Shown here piece after piece: positions 1 to 7,950 of a stretch of DNA of 64,000 bases. This DNA comes from an uncultured Flavobacteriales bacterium (lineage in GTDB: Bacteria; Bacteroidota; Bacteroidia; Flavobacteriales_E; Vicingaceae). The stretch lies in NCBI GenBank assembly GCA_905479995.1, contig CAJQON010000018.1:1-64000 (forward strand), read 5' to 3'. Made by a program: the position numbers and the translations under genes. Numbering within the stretch: position 1 is the stretch's first letter; the number at the start of each line of letters is the position of its first letter. A model generated the notes under the pieces. The model saw only the letters and a program-made list of their open reading frames with translations, was not told where the DNA came from and ran no database searches.

Positions 1-1
1 A

Positions 2-334
2 GATATTAATGGTTGTGTAGGATCAACATCTAACAGTGTAATTGTAAAAGGAGAATATGGATTATTTGTTCCCAATGCATTTACACCAGATGCTGATGGA
101 GTAAACGATGGCTTTTTTCCATTAGGATTTGGTATTGGAGATCAGAATTACAACTTCTATATTTTTAACCGTTGGGGAGAACTCATCTTCGAATCTCATG
201 CTAAGTTTGAACCTTGGGATGGATCATACAAAGGAAAACTAGTACAAAATGGGGTGTATGTTTGGAGGCTAGAGTTTACTGATATTAACGGAAGCAACCA
301 CAATGAAGTAGGGCGAGTGAATGTGATTCGATAA
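2..334 (+). CDS. T9SS type-B cargo protein, C-terminal fragment (gliding-motility CHU_C domain), cut by window edge
   Basis: The reading frame is open from base 2 to a TAA stop; the start lies outside the window. The roughly 110 visible residues contain the gliding-motility-associated C-terminal domain: the motif FVPNAFTPDADGVNDGF, then FNRWGELIFES, WDGSYKGK and a final VGRVNVIR. In Bacteroidota this domain (type-B sorting domain) directs export through the type IX secretion system. The last residues (VNVIR) and the FTPD/NRWGE blocks closely match the end of the next gene, so the two are probably tandem paralogues. A strong terminator follows, so this gene ends its own transcript. Upstream domains cannot be seen. 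Confidence 0.93.
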   Translation, partial: DINGCVGSTSNSVIVKGEYGLFVPNAFTPDADGVNDGFFPLGFGIGDQNYNFYIFNRWGELIFESHAKFEPWDGSYKGKLVQNGVYVWRLEFTDINGSNHNEVGRVNVIR

Positions 335-369
335 AGATCGCAGCACACCTAAAAGATTTTACAAAACAA

Positions 370-401
370 GCCCCAACAAAAGTTGGGGCATGTTTTTTTT
401 T
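370..401 (+). terminator. Rho-independent terminator
   Basis: A perfect 8-bp stem GCCCCAAC/GTTGGGGC with an AAAA loop is followed by a run of nine T. It closes the partial cargo gene to its left. Confidence 0.93.
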
Positions 402-491
402 AACACGTGGCAACTATACGGTTAATTAACCGTCTTTAGAATAATTTATCAACCTAATCCTATTATATTCGTTGTAACTATCAAACCTATT

Positions 492-3400
492 ATGAAAAAA
501 TATTCTATCCTACTACTATTAAATATAGCCTTCTGTGCTATATCATTTTCACAATCCAATGTTCTTGTTGTAGACTATAACAATGGATTTTCTAGTGATC
601 AACAAAGCAACAACAGTATAATCTATAACAGATTATTAGCGACACAAACTTCTGCTGTTAGAGTCGCAGCAATTCCTGCCGTAATTACAAAAGCACAATA
701 CGACCAAGTTTGGGTGTTTGGTAACCCAGGAATTCCTGGTCCAGCAACATTAAATCCGCTAGTTAATTACATGAACACAGGTGGAGCTGTTTATATTCAG
801 TCTGAAATAGTGTGCTGTAACAACCCTGCAATGTTGGCTGATCAACTAATTGATGCTACAGTAATTGTTGGAGGATCTATAACACATACAACAACAAACA
901 ATGGATTCTACCAATACAATGCCTACAGACCATTAAGTTGTACCCCTATTATTGGTCATGGCGCAGCCGTTCGGCCATTTCAAGGTGCAACACAAAAACA
1001 CGTTCTTTATGAAGCCAACGCAGTATGTGGCGGGACTGTAGGTCCTGGAGTTGTTGTTGGTGTAAAATTCTCGGCATGTGACATGATTACTGGAGAAGGA
1101 GCACTTGCTGTAACTGGTGATTTCAACATTTTTCCAACAGCAGGGACATGTACAAGTCCAGGATTTTTAGGTACTCCAAATGATTTTGCAGTTATTGATT
1201 TAATTGCTGACTTACTTCCAGCATTAGCGTGTACTCCTCTTACTAACCCTGGAGGAGGGACAATAACCTTAACAGCAAACCCTCAATATTTTTGTGGGTC
1301 AACACAACTTGGATGGAATTTTACAGGAAATCCAGCATGTAATGTTATAGGCTGTAGTAATGACACTACTTATAAATGGTCAATGGTAAGTGGAGAACCT
1401 ATTAATGTAGGTGTCAACTTTAGTTGTGACACATGCCCTTACCCAATAGCTTCTCCAAGCATAACAACCACTTATACTTTATCGGTAATTATTGGAGATA
1501 CTGGACTTAACTGTATTAGTTACAATGTGATTCCAATTACTGTTTACCCTTCCCAACTTCAAACCAATTCTGGTAGAGATACTACTATTTGCTTAGGGAG
1601 CACAGTTACTTTAGGAGGAAATCCTACAGCAATAGGAACTGGGCCATTTACTTATAGCTGGACTCCAACAACTGGTTTAAGCAACCCTGCTATAGCAAAC
1701 CCTGTCTTTACTCCAACAGCTGCTGGAGTAACTCAATATATTGTTCAAGTTACATCTCCTCAATGTACCGGAGTAGATACAATTGATGTTACCACAATTA
1801 TTTGCTGCCCAGTTAGAATTACAGATACCAACATGGTTAATGCTACTTGTTTTGGTGCTTGTGATGGTTCCATCGAACTAATAGCAATTGGAGGCGCTAC
1901 TTCTTACAGTATTGATGGCATTAACTGGGTGCCAGGAAATATTTTTAACGGATTATGTCAAGGACAATACACCGTTTACGCTTCAGATGGCGCTTGTACC
2001 GATTCGGTAGTAGTTAACATAACCGAACCAGCAACCTTAAGTATTCCTGCAGTAATAACAGATGCTTCTTGTTCTGGAAACGGAGATGGAAAAGTTGTTG
2101 TTACTCCACAAGGAGGAACGCCACCATATAGCTATGCATGGACCGTAGGTTCAGCAGGAAACCTACCGGTTGACAGCAATTTATCAGCAGGCCCTGTAAC
2201 CGTTACTGTAACCGATGCAAATGGATGTTTCTTAGATTCAACATTTACCATAGGTATTTCAGGTTCGTTAAGTTTGGATACTATAGTAAGCAATGTAAAT
2301 TGTTTTGGTGCTTGTGATGGTTCCATCGAACTAATAGCAATTGGAGGCGCTACTTCTTACAGTATTGATGGAATAAACTGGGTGCCAGGAAACATTTTTA
2401 GCAATTTATGTATTGGACAATATCAGCTGTATGCTACCAATGGTGCTTGTACAGATTCTATAGTAGTAAATATTACTGAACCAATCTCCATGAGTATCCC
2501 TGGAGTAGTAACCGATGCAACCTGCTTTGGATATAATGATGGTCAAGTTGTTGTTGCTCCTCAAGGAGGGTTGCCACCATATAGCTATGCATGGTCTTCT
2601 GTTTTTGGAGGAAGTTCTGCTGTTTCCAATAATTTACCTGCAGGACCTGTTACTGTTACAGTAACAGATGCCAATGGATGTGTACTAGACTCTACATTTA
2701 TTGTTGGTGAACCTGCTTCGTTAAATTTGGTTTCGTTTACTGGCGATACTCTTGCAGGATGTTCTCCACTTCAGGTAAACTTTAGCAATACAACTAATCC
2801 TACATTATTTACTAGCATTCTTTGGGAGTTTGGAAACGGAGAAACATCTACTATAGATCCTGCAACTACGACTTTTACAGCTCCAGGAGACTATAATGTT
2901 AAATTGACTATTACCAATGCAATTGGATGTGTAGGTGTGCTAGAAGAAGTTGCTTTTGTAACAGTATATGAAGATCCTGTTGCTCACTTCAGTACAACAC
3001 AAGGAGATGTAACTGTATTTGACCCAACATTCGACTTCAATGATTTATCGTATTACAATATTGTTTCATGGAATTGGGACTTTAACAATTTGGGAACTAG
3101 TTCATTACAGCACCCTAGTTTTACTTTCCCTGACGACACAGCCTCCCATAACATTACCTTAACGGTTGTTGATAATCATGGATGTACAAACACAGTGAAC
3201 TATACTGTAAAAGTAAAAGGTGAACATGCTATTTTTGTTCCGAATGCCTTTACTCCAGATTTTGATGGTCAAAATGATGGGTTTAGACCTTATGGCTTTG
3301 GAATATTGCCAACGGGCTACTCTTTCTTAATCTTTAACCGATGGGGAGAACAAGTCTTTGAATCAAATAAAATTGAAACTGCTTGGTTTGGAGATTATAA

Positions 3401-3503
3401 AGGAAATCTTGTGCCTCTAGGAACTTATGTTTGGAGAATTGAGTTTATGGATACAAATGGACATCTTCATAAAGAAACTGGAAAGGTTAATGTAATTCGA
3501 TAA
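492..3503 (+). CDS. SprB-repeat and PKD-domain surface protein with T9SS type-B sorting domain
   Basis: 1003 residues. It begins with a Sec signal peptide (about residues 1-21, ending in FSQ). Residues 22-250 form an unrecognised domain, and 260-440 are Ig/PKD-like with Cys pairs. Residues about 442-740 hold two copies of a two-module block of SprB type (motifs CFGACDGSIEL, GGTPPYSYAW, VTVTDANGC). A PKD region follows (WEFGNGETS, WNWDFNN), and residues about 913-1003 are a CHU_C/type-B sorting domain (FVPNAFTPDFDGQNDGF, FNRWGEQVFES). The protein is predicted to be exported by the T9SS and to sit on the surface or be shed, as an adhesin-like molecule. The substrate is unknown. It resembles its left neighbour in the sorting domain and has its own terminator, so it appears monocistronic. 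Family assignment is firm; the biological role is inferred. Confidence 0.93.
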   Translation: MKKYSILLLLNIAFCAISFSQSNVLVVDYNNGFSSDQQSNNSIIYNRLLATQTSAVRVAAIPAVITKAQYDQVWVFGNPGIPGPATLNPLVNYMNTGGAVYIQSEIVCCNNPAMLADQLIDATVIVGGSITHTTTNNGFYQYNAYRPLSCTPIIGHGAAVRPFQGATQKHVLYEANAVCGGTVGPGVVVGVKFSACDMITGEGALAVTGDFNIFPTAGTCTSPGFLGTPNDFAVIDLIADLLPALACTPLTNPGGGTITLTANPQYFCGSTQLGWNFTGNPACNVIGCSNDTTYKWSMVSGEPINVGVNFSCDTCPYPIASPSITTTYTLSVIIGDTGLNCISYNVIPITVYPSQLQTNSGRDTTICLGSTVTLGGNPTAIGTGPFTYSWTPTTGLSNPAIANPVFTPTAAGVTQYIVQVTSPQCTGVDTIDVTTIICCPVRITDTNMVNATCFGACDGSIELIAIGGATSYSIDGINWVPGNIFNGLCQGQYTVYASDGACTDSVVVNITEPATLSIPAVITDASCSGNGDGKVVVTPQGGTPPYSYAWTVGSAGNLPVDSNLSAGPVTVTVTDANGCFLDSTFTIGISGSLSLDTIVSNVNCFGACDGSIELIAIGGATSYSIDGINWVPGNIFSNLCIGQYQLYATNGACTDSIVVNITEPISMSIPGVVTDATCFGYNDGQVVVAPQGGLPPYSYAWSSVFGGSSAVSNNLPAGPVTVTVTDANGCVLDSTFIVGEPASLNLVSFTGDTLAGCSPLQVNFSNTTNPTLFTSILWEFGNGETSTIDPATTTFTAPGDYNVKLTITNAIGCVGVLEEVAFVTVYEDPVAHFSTTQGDVTVFDPTFDFNDLSYYNIVSWNWDFNNLGTSSLQHPSFTFPDDTASHNITLTVVDNHGCTNTVNYTVKVKGEHAIFVPNAFTPDFDGQNDGFRPYGFGILPTGYSFLIFNRWGEQVFESNKIETAWFGDYKGNLVPLGTYVWRIEFMDTNGHLHKETGKVNVIR
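1848..1918 (+). repeat. 71-bp perfect direct repeat, copy 1 (second copy 2301-2371)
   Basis: The bases encoding CFGACDGSIELIAIGG and following residues are identical in the two copies, which lie 453 bp apart and in frame. The copies mark an internal duplication of a SprB module pair. Confidence 0.95.
2301..2371 (+). repeat. 71-bp perfect direct repeat, copy 2
   Basis: Identical to 1848-1918. Divergence increases on both sides, so the identity marks either recent duplication or gene conversion inside the SprB-repeat block. Confidence 0.95.
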
Positions 3504-3524
3504 CTTTTTCGATACAAAAATTGA

Positions 3525-3557
3525 AAGCCTTTGAGTTAAAACTCAAAGGCTTTTTTT
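3525..3557 (+). terminator. Rho-independent terminator
   Basis: A perfect 12-bp stem AAGCCTTTGAGT/ACTCAAAGGCTT with a TAAA loop runs into a T tract just after the stop of the SprB-repeat protein gene. Confidence 0.93.
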
Positions 3558-3693
3558 CATCTAGAAGTTTCAGTAAATACAACTTTTCGACTCAAATAGG
3601 AGTCTTAGTAACAGCAATGTAAATTTAATGCTCATCAACATACTATTGTTGATACTTAACTTTAATACTGAAAGCTGAAGGACTAATTAACCC

Positions 3694-3701
3694 TAGTTTT
3701 G
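3694..3701 (+). promoter_or_regulatory. -7 promoter box TAGTTTTG
   Basis: Matches the Bacteroidota consensus TAnnTTTG and ends 9 nt before the ATG of the small protein gene, implying a 5' leader of only a few bases. No convincing -33 TTG was found. Confidence 0.5.
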
Positions 3702-3710
3702 TAGTTATAT

Positions 3711-3983
3711 ATGAAGCCGCAACGATCAAATATAAGCGAACAAGCCCAACAAGATTCGATTAAAGGATTTGTATCCATTAACGATCTCCGTGAAAGAGAT
3801 TTTAAAGATGAAACCCTTAACCCAAATGAAAGGCTTGCATTAAAAAACTTTGATCGTTACAGACTAACTATTTTAACCAAAACATCTGATGATACTGCTT
3901 TTCATCAGAACTATACTAAAATTCAAGTAAAGGCTAACCTTTCTCCTTATACCGAATTCTTAAAAGAAGAGTACTACACATAA
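3711..3983 (+). CDS. Small hypothetical protein (90 aa)
   Basis: I do not recognise this family. The product is a highly charged, soluble-looking 90-residue protein without signal peptide, Cys residue or membrane segment, and with a polar N-terminus rich in Gln, Ser and Asn. The central part (LNPNERLALKNFDRYRLTIL) is predicted helical. It is preceded by a TAnnTTTG box 9 nt from the ATG, and codon use resembles that of its neighbours, which supports a real gene. It sits alone between two secreted-protein genes, 42 bp from the next one. Function unknown. Confidence 0.65.
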   Translation: MKPQRSNISEQAQQDSIKGFVSINDLRERDFKDETLNPNERLALKNFDRYRLTILTKTSDDTAFHQNYTKIQVKANLSPYTEFLKEEYYT

Positions 3984-4024
3984 GGTTGTATTTCGTATCT
4001 TTAAATTCTTATTAAAAAACTATC

Positions 4025-5113
4025 ATGAAAAAACTATCTACTTTTATTGTAGTAACACTTCTACTTTCTGTTATTGCTATTGCTCAACCAACATTAAACT
4101 CTACCAATTACACTTATGCTATTGGTGACAATCAGCTTTATTATATTGCAGATACTAACTCTGTAATTGACCCTACTGTTGGCGCTAATGTTATTTTTAA
4201 TTACAATGGATTACGCGGCTATGGTATGTCACAAAATCAGTTTATTATAGATCCTACTACTACAACTTATGGTCCTTCTGATTTTGCTTCAGCTAATTAT
4301 GCTGATACTAGCAATGCTCTGTCTACCAACACACGATATTCTGAAGTGATGGGTACAGATAGTCTGATTAACTTGGGCTTTGTCGCCAATATCCAAGGTT
4401 ATGGTGACCTTATTGCTCGATACAATACCAACCCAGAAATATTAATGAAATTTCCATTTGATTATGGTGACAGTTATGTAGATAATTATAGCGGAACTTT
4501 TACTTTACTGGCTCAAAACACTGTTGGAAATAGTAATGTTGCTGTTACTGCAGATGCTTGGGGACAACTACAATTGCCAAATGGAGTAGTTATTGATTCT
4601 GTTTTAAGAGTAAGATCAGTAGAAGCTGTTCTTACAGACACTATTTTTCTAACATCTCCTGTTCCACTTACAATTTTACCAGTTAGTATAAATGCGGAAT
4701 ACATTAATTACTTAAAACCTAGTTTGAGTAAATTCCCATTGTTGTCTTATTTGGCTGGATCTATTACTCAAAATGCTGCAGTATTAGATTCTAATAAAAC
4801 GTTTATTTCTCAATATCCGCTTACTACTGTTGGTGTAAAAGAATTACACAACAACTTAGTTGATATGAATTTATATCCAAATCCAACCAACAAAGAGCAA
4901 GTAACATTAAGCTTAGTGTTAAAAGAAAAATCAACTGTAAGAATTGAACTACGAAACAAATTAGGTCAATTTGTTAGAGCTGCATATTCTGGAGAAGGTA
5001 TAAACGGAACAAACAACATTAACATAAGTACTGCAGATTTATCTTCAGGTATTTATTTTGTAAATGTTTTTATGAATGGATCTTCTGTTGCAAAGAAGTT
5101 AGTTATTCAATAA
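4025..5113 (+). CDS. Secreted protein with T9SS type-A sorting domain
   Basis: 362 residues with a clear signal peptide (residues 1-21, MKKLSTFIVVTLLLSVIAIAQ minus its last residue as the hydrophobic core). Residues about 22-275 are a beta-rich region that I cannot assign. The last 80 residues form a type-A sorting domain: LYPNPTNKEQ, then ELRNKLGQFV, ISTADLSSGIYFVNV and a basic VAKKLVIQ tail. It should be exported across the outer membrane by the T9SS and anchored or released after removal of the C-terminal signal. A variant box TATCTTTA lies 21 nt upstream of the ATG. A bidirectional terminator separates it from the convergent dehydrogenase gene. The sorting domain is certain; the cargo function is unknown. 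Confidence 0.88.
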   Translation: MKKLSTFIVVTLLLSVIAIAQPTLNSTNYTYAIGDNQLYYIADTNSVIDPTVGANVIFNYNGLRGYGMSQNQFIIDPTTTTYGPSDFASANYADTSNALSTNTRYSEVMGTDSLINLGFVANIQGYGDLIARYNTNPEILMKFPFDYGDSYVDNYSGTFTLLAQNTVGNSNVAVTADAWGQLQLPNGVVIDSVLRVRSVEAVLTDTIFLTSPVPLTILPVSINAEYINYLKPSLSKFPLLSYLAGSITQNAAVLDSNKTFISQYPLTTVGVKELHNNLVDMNLYPNPTNKEQVTLSLVLKEKSTVRIELRNKLGQFVRAAYSGEGINGTNNINISTADLSSGIYFVNVFMNGSSVAKKLVIQ

Positions 5114-5150
5114 CTGCTATTCGTTTAATACATTTTAAAGACAATAAAAA

Positions 5151-5180
5151 AAGGAAGCTAAAATTTAGCTTCCTTTTTTT
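5151..5180. terminator. Bidirectional terminator between convergent genes
   Basis: An A-flanked and T-flanked hairpin with arms AAGGAAGCTAAA/TTTAGCTTCCTT and an eight-base T run. It can serve the cargo gene on the plus strand and the dehydrogenase gene on the minus strand. Confidence 0.88.
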
Positions 5181-5311
5181 ATAATATATCCTTCATAAAT
5201 TGCGTTATAGAGGAATGAAAACAATAACCATTAAAATAGAACAGTTTGAATTGTGGTTCAACAAGTATTTCGGTTGGTTTTTTATGAATGGCAGAAAACA
5301 AAGTGAGAAAC

Positions 5312-6754
5312 TTAAAGTTTAACACAAACATTTTTTGGCTCTGTAAAAAAGTCTAAGGCTTCAAAACCTCCTTCACGACCTATTCCTGAATTTTTAACTC
5401 CTCCAAATGGCGTTCTTAAATCGCGCAATAACCAGCAGTTTATCCAAACTATACCTGCATGAATTTTAGCCGCCATATTGTGCGCTTTTGTAATGTCTTG
5501 CGTCCATACTGTAGATGCTAAGCCATACACCGTAGAGTTAGCCATCATCAAAACCTCTTCTTCTGTGTCAAAAGGCATAATGGTAACCACAGGCCCAAAA
5601 ATTTCTTCTTGGTTAGTTCTACAATCGTGAGATAAGCCTTCAATTATAGTTGGCGCAATGTAATAGCCTTCAGCAAAATCGCCATCTAAGTTTACTTGAT
5701 GTCCGCCACATAAAACCGTCCCACCTTCTTCTTTAGCCAAATCTACATACGACAGTACTTTTTCCATGTGTGGCTTAGAAACAACTGCTCCCAAATTGCT
5801 ATCTTCTTCTAATGGATTGCCCACTTTTAATCGTTTTACCTTTTCTACAAAAGCATCTCTAAATTTATTGTAAATACCACGCTGCACAAAAATTCGAGAG
5901 CCACACAAACAAATTTGTCCTTGATTGGCAAAAGACGAATGCACCGTTGTTTTTAAGGCCTTATCAAAATCACAATCGTCAAAAATTATGTTTGGATTTT
6001 TACCTCCAAGCTCTAATGACAATTTCTTAAACATTGGCCCAGCCGTAGCAATAATTTGTTTTCCTGTTACAGTTCCTCCTGTAAATGATATTACTGGAAT
6101 ATCGATGTGTTCTGTAATTGCTGCACCAACCTTGTGCCCTAAACCATGTACAATATTTAAAACGCCTTTTGGCAAGCCTGCTTCTATACAAAGTTCAGAA
6201 AGCAAATAAGCTGTAAAAGGTGTTACTTCAGAGGGTTTTGCAACAACAGTATTTCCTGCTGCTAAAGCCGGAGCAATTTTCCAACTAAATAAATATAAAG
6301 GTAAGTTCCATGGTGAAATACATCCACAAACACCAATGGGTTCTCTTAAGGTATAATTAATAGCCGTTCCTTCCATAGAATGAGCTTGCGAAGCATAATG
6401 CAAAATTCCTGTTGCATAAAAATTAAAGTTACTAGCAGCTCTAGGAATATCAACTGTTTTAGCCAACTTTAATGGCTTCCCATTGTCTTTAGATTCAGCC
6501 AAAGCCAAACGGTCTAGATTTTCTTCAATTAAAGCAGCTAATTTTTGCAAGATTCTCGACCTCTTCTCTTTTGACGTAGAACTCCATTCAGGAAAAGCTG
6601 CTTTTGCCGCTAAAGTTGCCCTAACCACATCTTCTTTATCAGAATCGGGAATTAAGGAATATACTTGCCCTGTTGAAGGATTAACGTTGTCCATGTAGTT
6701 CCCTGAAGTAGGTGCCACCATCTCTCCGTTTATATAGTTTTGAATCTTTTCCAT
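5312..6754 (-). CDS. Aldehyde dehydrogenase, ALDH8 type; probable 2-aminomuconate-6-semialdehyde dehydrogenase
   Basis: 480 residues, the normal length for NAD(P)-dependent ALDH. Visible landmarks are ISPWN with Asn150, the LELGGKNPN block with general base Glu248, and the nucleophile Cys282 in NQGQICLCGSR, followed by EEIFGPV and PFGGVKNSGIGREGG. The C-L-C signature and its surroundings resemble ALDH8A1 and bacterial 2-aminomuconate/2-hydroxymuconate semialdehyde dehydrogenases, which oxidise the semialdehyde formed after ACMSD in kynurenine breakdown. The genes for HAAO and ACMSD are in the same window (34.3-35.9 kb), which favours this substrate. A variant box TACTTTTA lies 5 nt before the ATG on the minus strand. 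It stands alone, divergent from the sulfur operon. Another aldehyde substrate is possible. Confidence 0.85.
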   Translation of the reverse strand: MEKIQNYINGEMVAPTSGNYMDNVNPSTGQVYSLIPDSDKEDVVRATLAAKAAFPEWSSTSKEKRSRILQKLAALIEENLDRLALAESKDNGKPLKLAKTVDIPRAASNFNFYATGILHYASQAHSMEGTAINYTLREPIGVCGCISPWNLPLYLFSWKIAPALAAGNTVVAKPSEVTPFTAYLLSELCIEAGLPKGVLNIVHGLGHKVGAAITEHIDIPVISFTGGTVTGKQIIATAGPMFKKLSLELGGKNPNIIFDDCDFDKALKTTVHSSFANQGQICLCGSRIFVQRGIYNKFRDAFVEKVKRLKVGNPLEEDSNLGAVVSKPHMEKVLSYVDLAKEEGGTVLCGGHQVNLDGDFAEGYYIAPTIIEGLSHDCRTNQEEIFGPVVTIMPFDTEEEVLMMANSTVYGLASTVWTQDITKAHNMAAKIHAGIVWINCWLLRDLRTPFGGVKNSGIGREGGFEALDFFTEPKNVCVKL

Positions 6755-6819
6755 AGCAGTAAAAGTATAGTTTTTTAAATAAAAATGACAAAAAAGCAGA
6801 ACATATCTAATAAGTTACA

Positions 6820-6827
6820 TATATTTG
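6820..6827 (+). promoter_or_regulatory. -7 promoter box TATATTTG of the sulfur operon
   Basis: Matches TAnnTTTG, 25 nt upstream of the arsR start. No good -33 TTG is seen, as might be expected for a regulated promoter. The operator-like palindromes lie immediately downstream. Confidence 0.65.
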
Positions 6828-6828
6828 C

Positions 6829-6854
6829 ATCTAAATATATAGATATTTAAATAT
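6829..6854 (+). promoter_or_regulatory. Overlapping palindromes, candidate ArsR-family operator
   Basis: Two inverted repeats abut: ATCTA-6 nt-TAGAT at 6829-6844 (7 of 8 possible pairs) and the perfect palindrome ATATTTAAATAT at 6843-6854, which overlaps the ATG of arsR. AT-rich palindromes just downstream of the -7 box are the usual arrangement for autorepressing ArsR-type regulators. Binding by this regulator is an inference. Confidence 0.55.
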
Positions 6855-7149
6855 GAGTATAAATACAGCTGATTTAGAACATGCCTCTGACACGCTTAAA
6901 GCCATTGCTCACCCAATACGAATTTCTATTATTGAGCTTTTAGACAATGGCACAGAGCTCAATGTAACCGAAATACATCAAACCTTAAACATTGAACAAG
7001 CTGTTGCTTCTCATCACCTTAGTATACTTAAAAACAAAAATGTATTGATTTCCAACAGGATAGGAAAAAACTGTGTATATCGTTTAAAACATCCTCAACT
7101 TACTCAAGTATTAAACTGCATAAAAACCTGTCAAAACACTAAGAACTAA
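6853..7149 (+). CDS. ArsR-family winged-helix regulator of the sulfur operon
   Basis: 98 residues, typical for ArsR/SmtB repressors. The DNA-binding core runs from LKAIAHPIRISIIELL through NVTEIHQTLNIEQAVASHHLSILKNKNVL, with the wing at SNRIGKNCVYRL. The classical ELCVC metal site is absent; Cys occur at 74, 89 and 93, so sensing of a sulfane sulfur or another thiol-reactive ligand through these Cys is possible but unproven. The gene is first in a closely packed unit (2 nt before the TauE/SafE gene) and overlaps a palindromic operator candidate, so it probably represses its own operon. The divergent dehydrogenase gene could also be affected. Confidence 0.9.
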   Translation: MSINTADLEHASDTLKAIAHPIRISIIELLDNGTELNVTEIHQTLNIEQAVASHHLSILKNKNVLISNRIGKNCVYRLKHPQLTQVLNCIKTCQNTKN

Positions 7150-7151
7150 CA

Positions 7152-7946
7152 ATGGAAATTTTAGGTTATGTATCGGCAATATTAATTGGACTTTCTTTAG
7201 GCTTAATAGGTGGTGGTGGATCAATATTAACCGTGCCAATTTTGGTTTATTTGTTAGGTGTTGAAGCAGCAAATACTGCTCCAGCCTACTCTCTTTTTGT
7301 GGTTGGTACAGCTAGTTTAATTGGCGCAATTATTAAATATAAACAAGGTTTTGTAGACCTAAAAACGGCAACTATATTTGGGCTGCCTGCCATAGCGGCT
7401 GTTTACCTCACCCGAAGATTTTTAGTTCCCGCAATTCCTGAAGAGCTATTCTCTATTAATGATTTTATCCTTACCAAAAGAATTTTAGTAATGGGGCTTT
7501 TTTCAATTTTAATGATTTTAGCTTCTGTATCTATGATAAAAGGCAGGAAAAATAATGAGAAAACTGGTGAACAAAAATTTAATTATCCTTTAATTTTGAT
7601 TGAGGGATTGGTAGTAGGTGTTTTAACAGGGTTGGTTGGCGCTGGTGGAGGTTTTATTATAATTCCAGCGCTTGTAATGTTGAGTAACTTACCAATGAAA
7701 ATGGCTATTGGAACATCGCTAGCTATTATTGCTGCAAAATCCTTATTGGGTTTTTTAGGAGACCTCTCCGTAATTTCTATTGATTGGAAATTACTGTTAG
7801 GCTTTAGTGGTTTAGCAGTGTCAGGAATTTTTATAGGAAACAAATTATCTCATAAAATAGATGGAAGCAAACTAAAAAAAGGATTTGGTTGGTTCGTTTT
7901 AATCATGGGAATACTAATAATAGTTAAAGAAACAGTAATAAATTAA
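7152..7946 (+). CDS. TauE/SafE-family sulfur-anion permease
   Basis: 264 residues, almost entirely hydrophobic, with about eight predicted membrane segments in two homologous halves. The glycine-rich motifs GLSLGLIGGGGSILTVPIL (N-terminal half) and VGVLTGLVGAGGGFIIIP (C-terminal half) are diagnostic of the family. Members export sulfite, sulfoacetate or related anions, or take up sulfur compounds, at the inner membrane. It begins 2 nt after arsR and ends 4 nt before the persulfide dioxygenase gene. This arrangement suggests removal of sulfite made by that enzyme, which is an inference from context. Confidence 0.92.
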   Translation: MEILGYVSAILIGLSLGLIGGGGSILTVPILVYLLGVEAANTAPAYSLFVVGTASLIGAIIKYKQGFVDLKTATIFGLPAIAAVYLTRRFLVPAIPEELFSINDFILTKRILVMGLFSILMILASVSMIKGRKNNEKTGEQKFNYPLILIEGLVVGVLTGLVGAGGGFIIIPALVMLSNLPMKMAIGTSLAIIAAKSLLGFLGDLSVISIDWKLLLGFSGLAVSGIFIGNKLSHKIDGSKLKKGFGWFVLIMGILIIVKETVIN

Positions 7947-7950
7947 AGAT

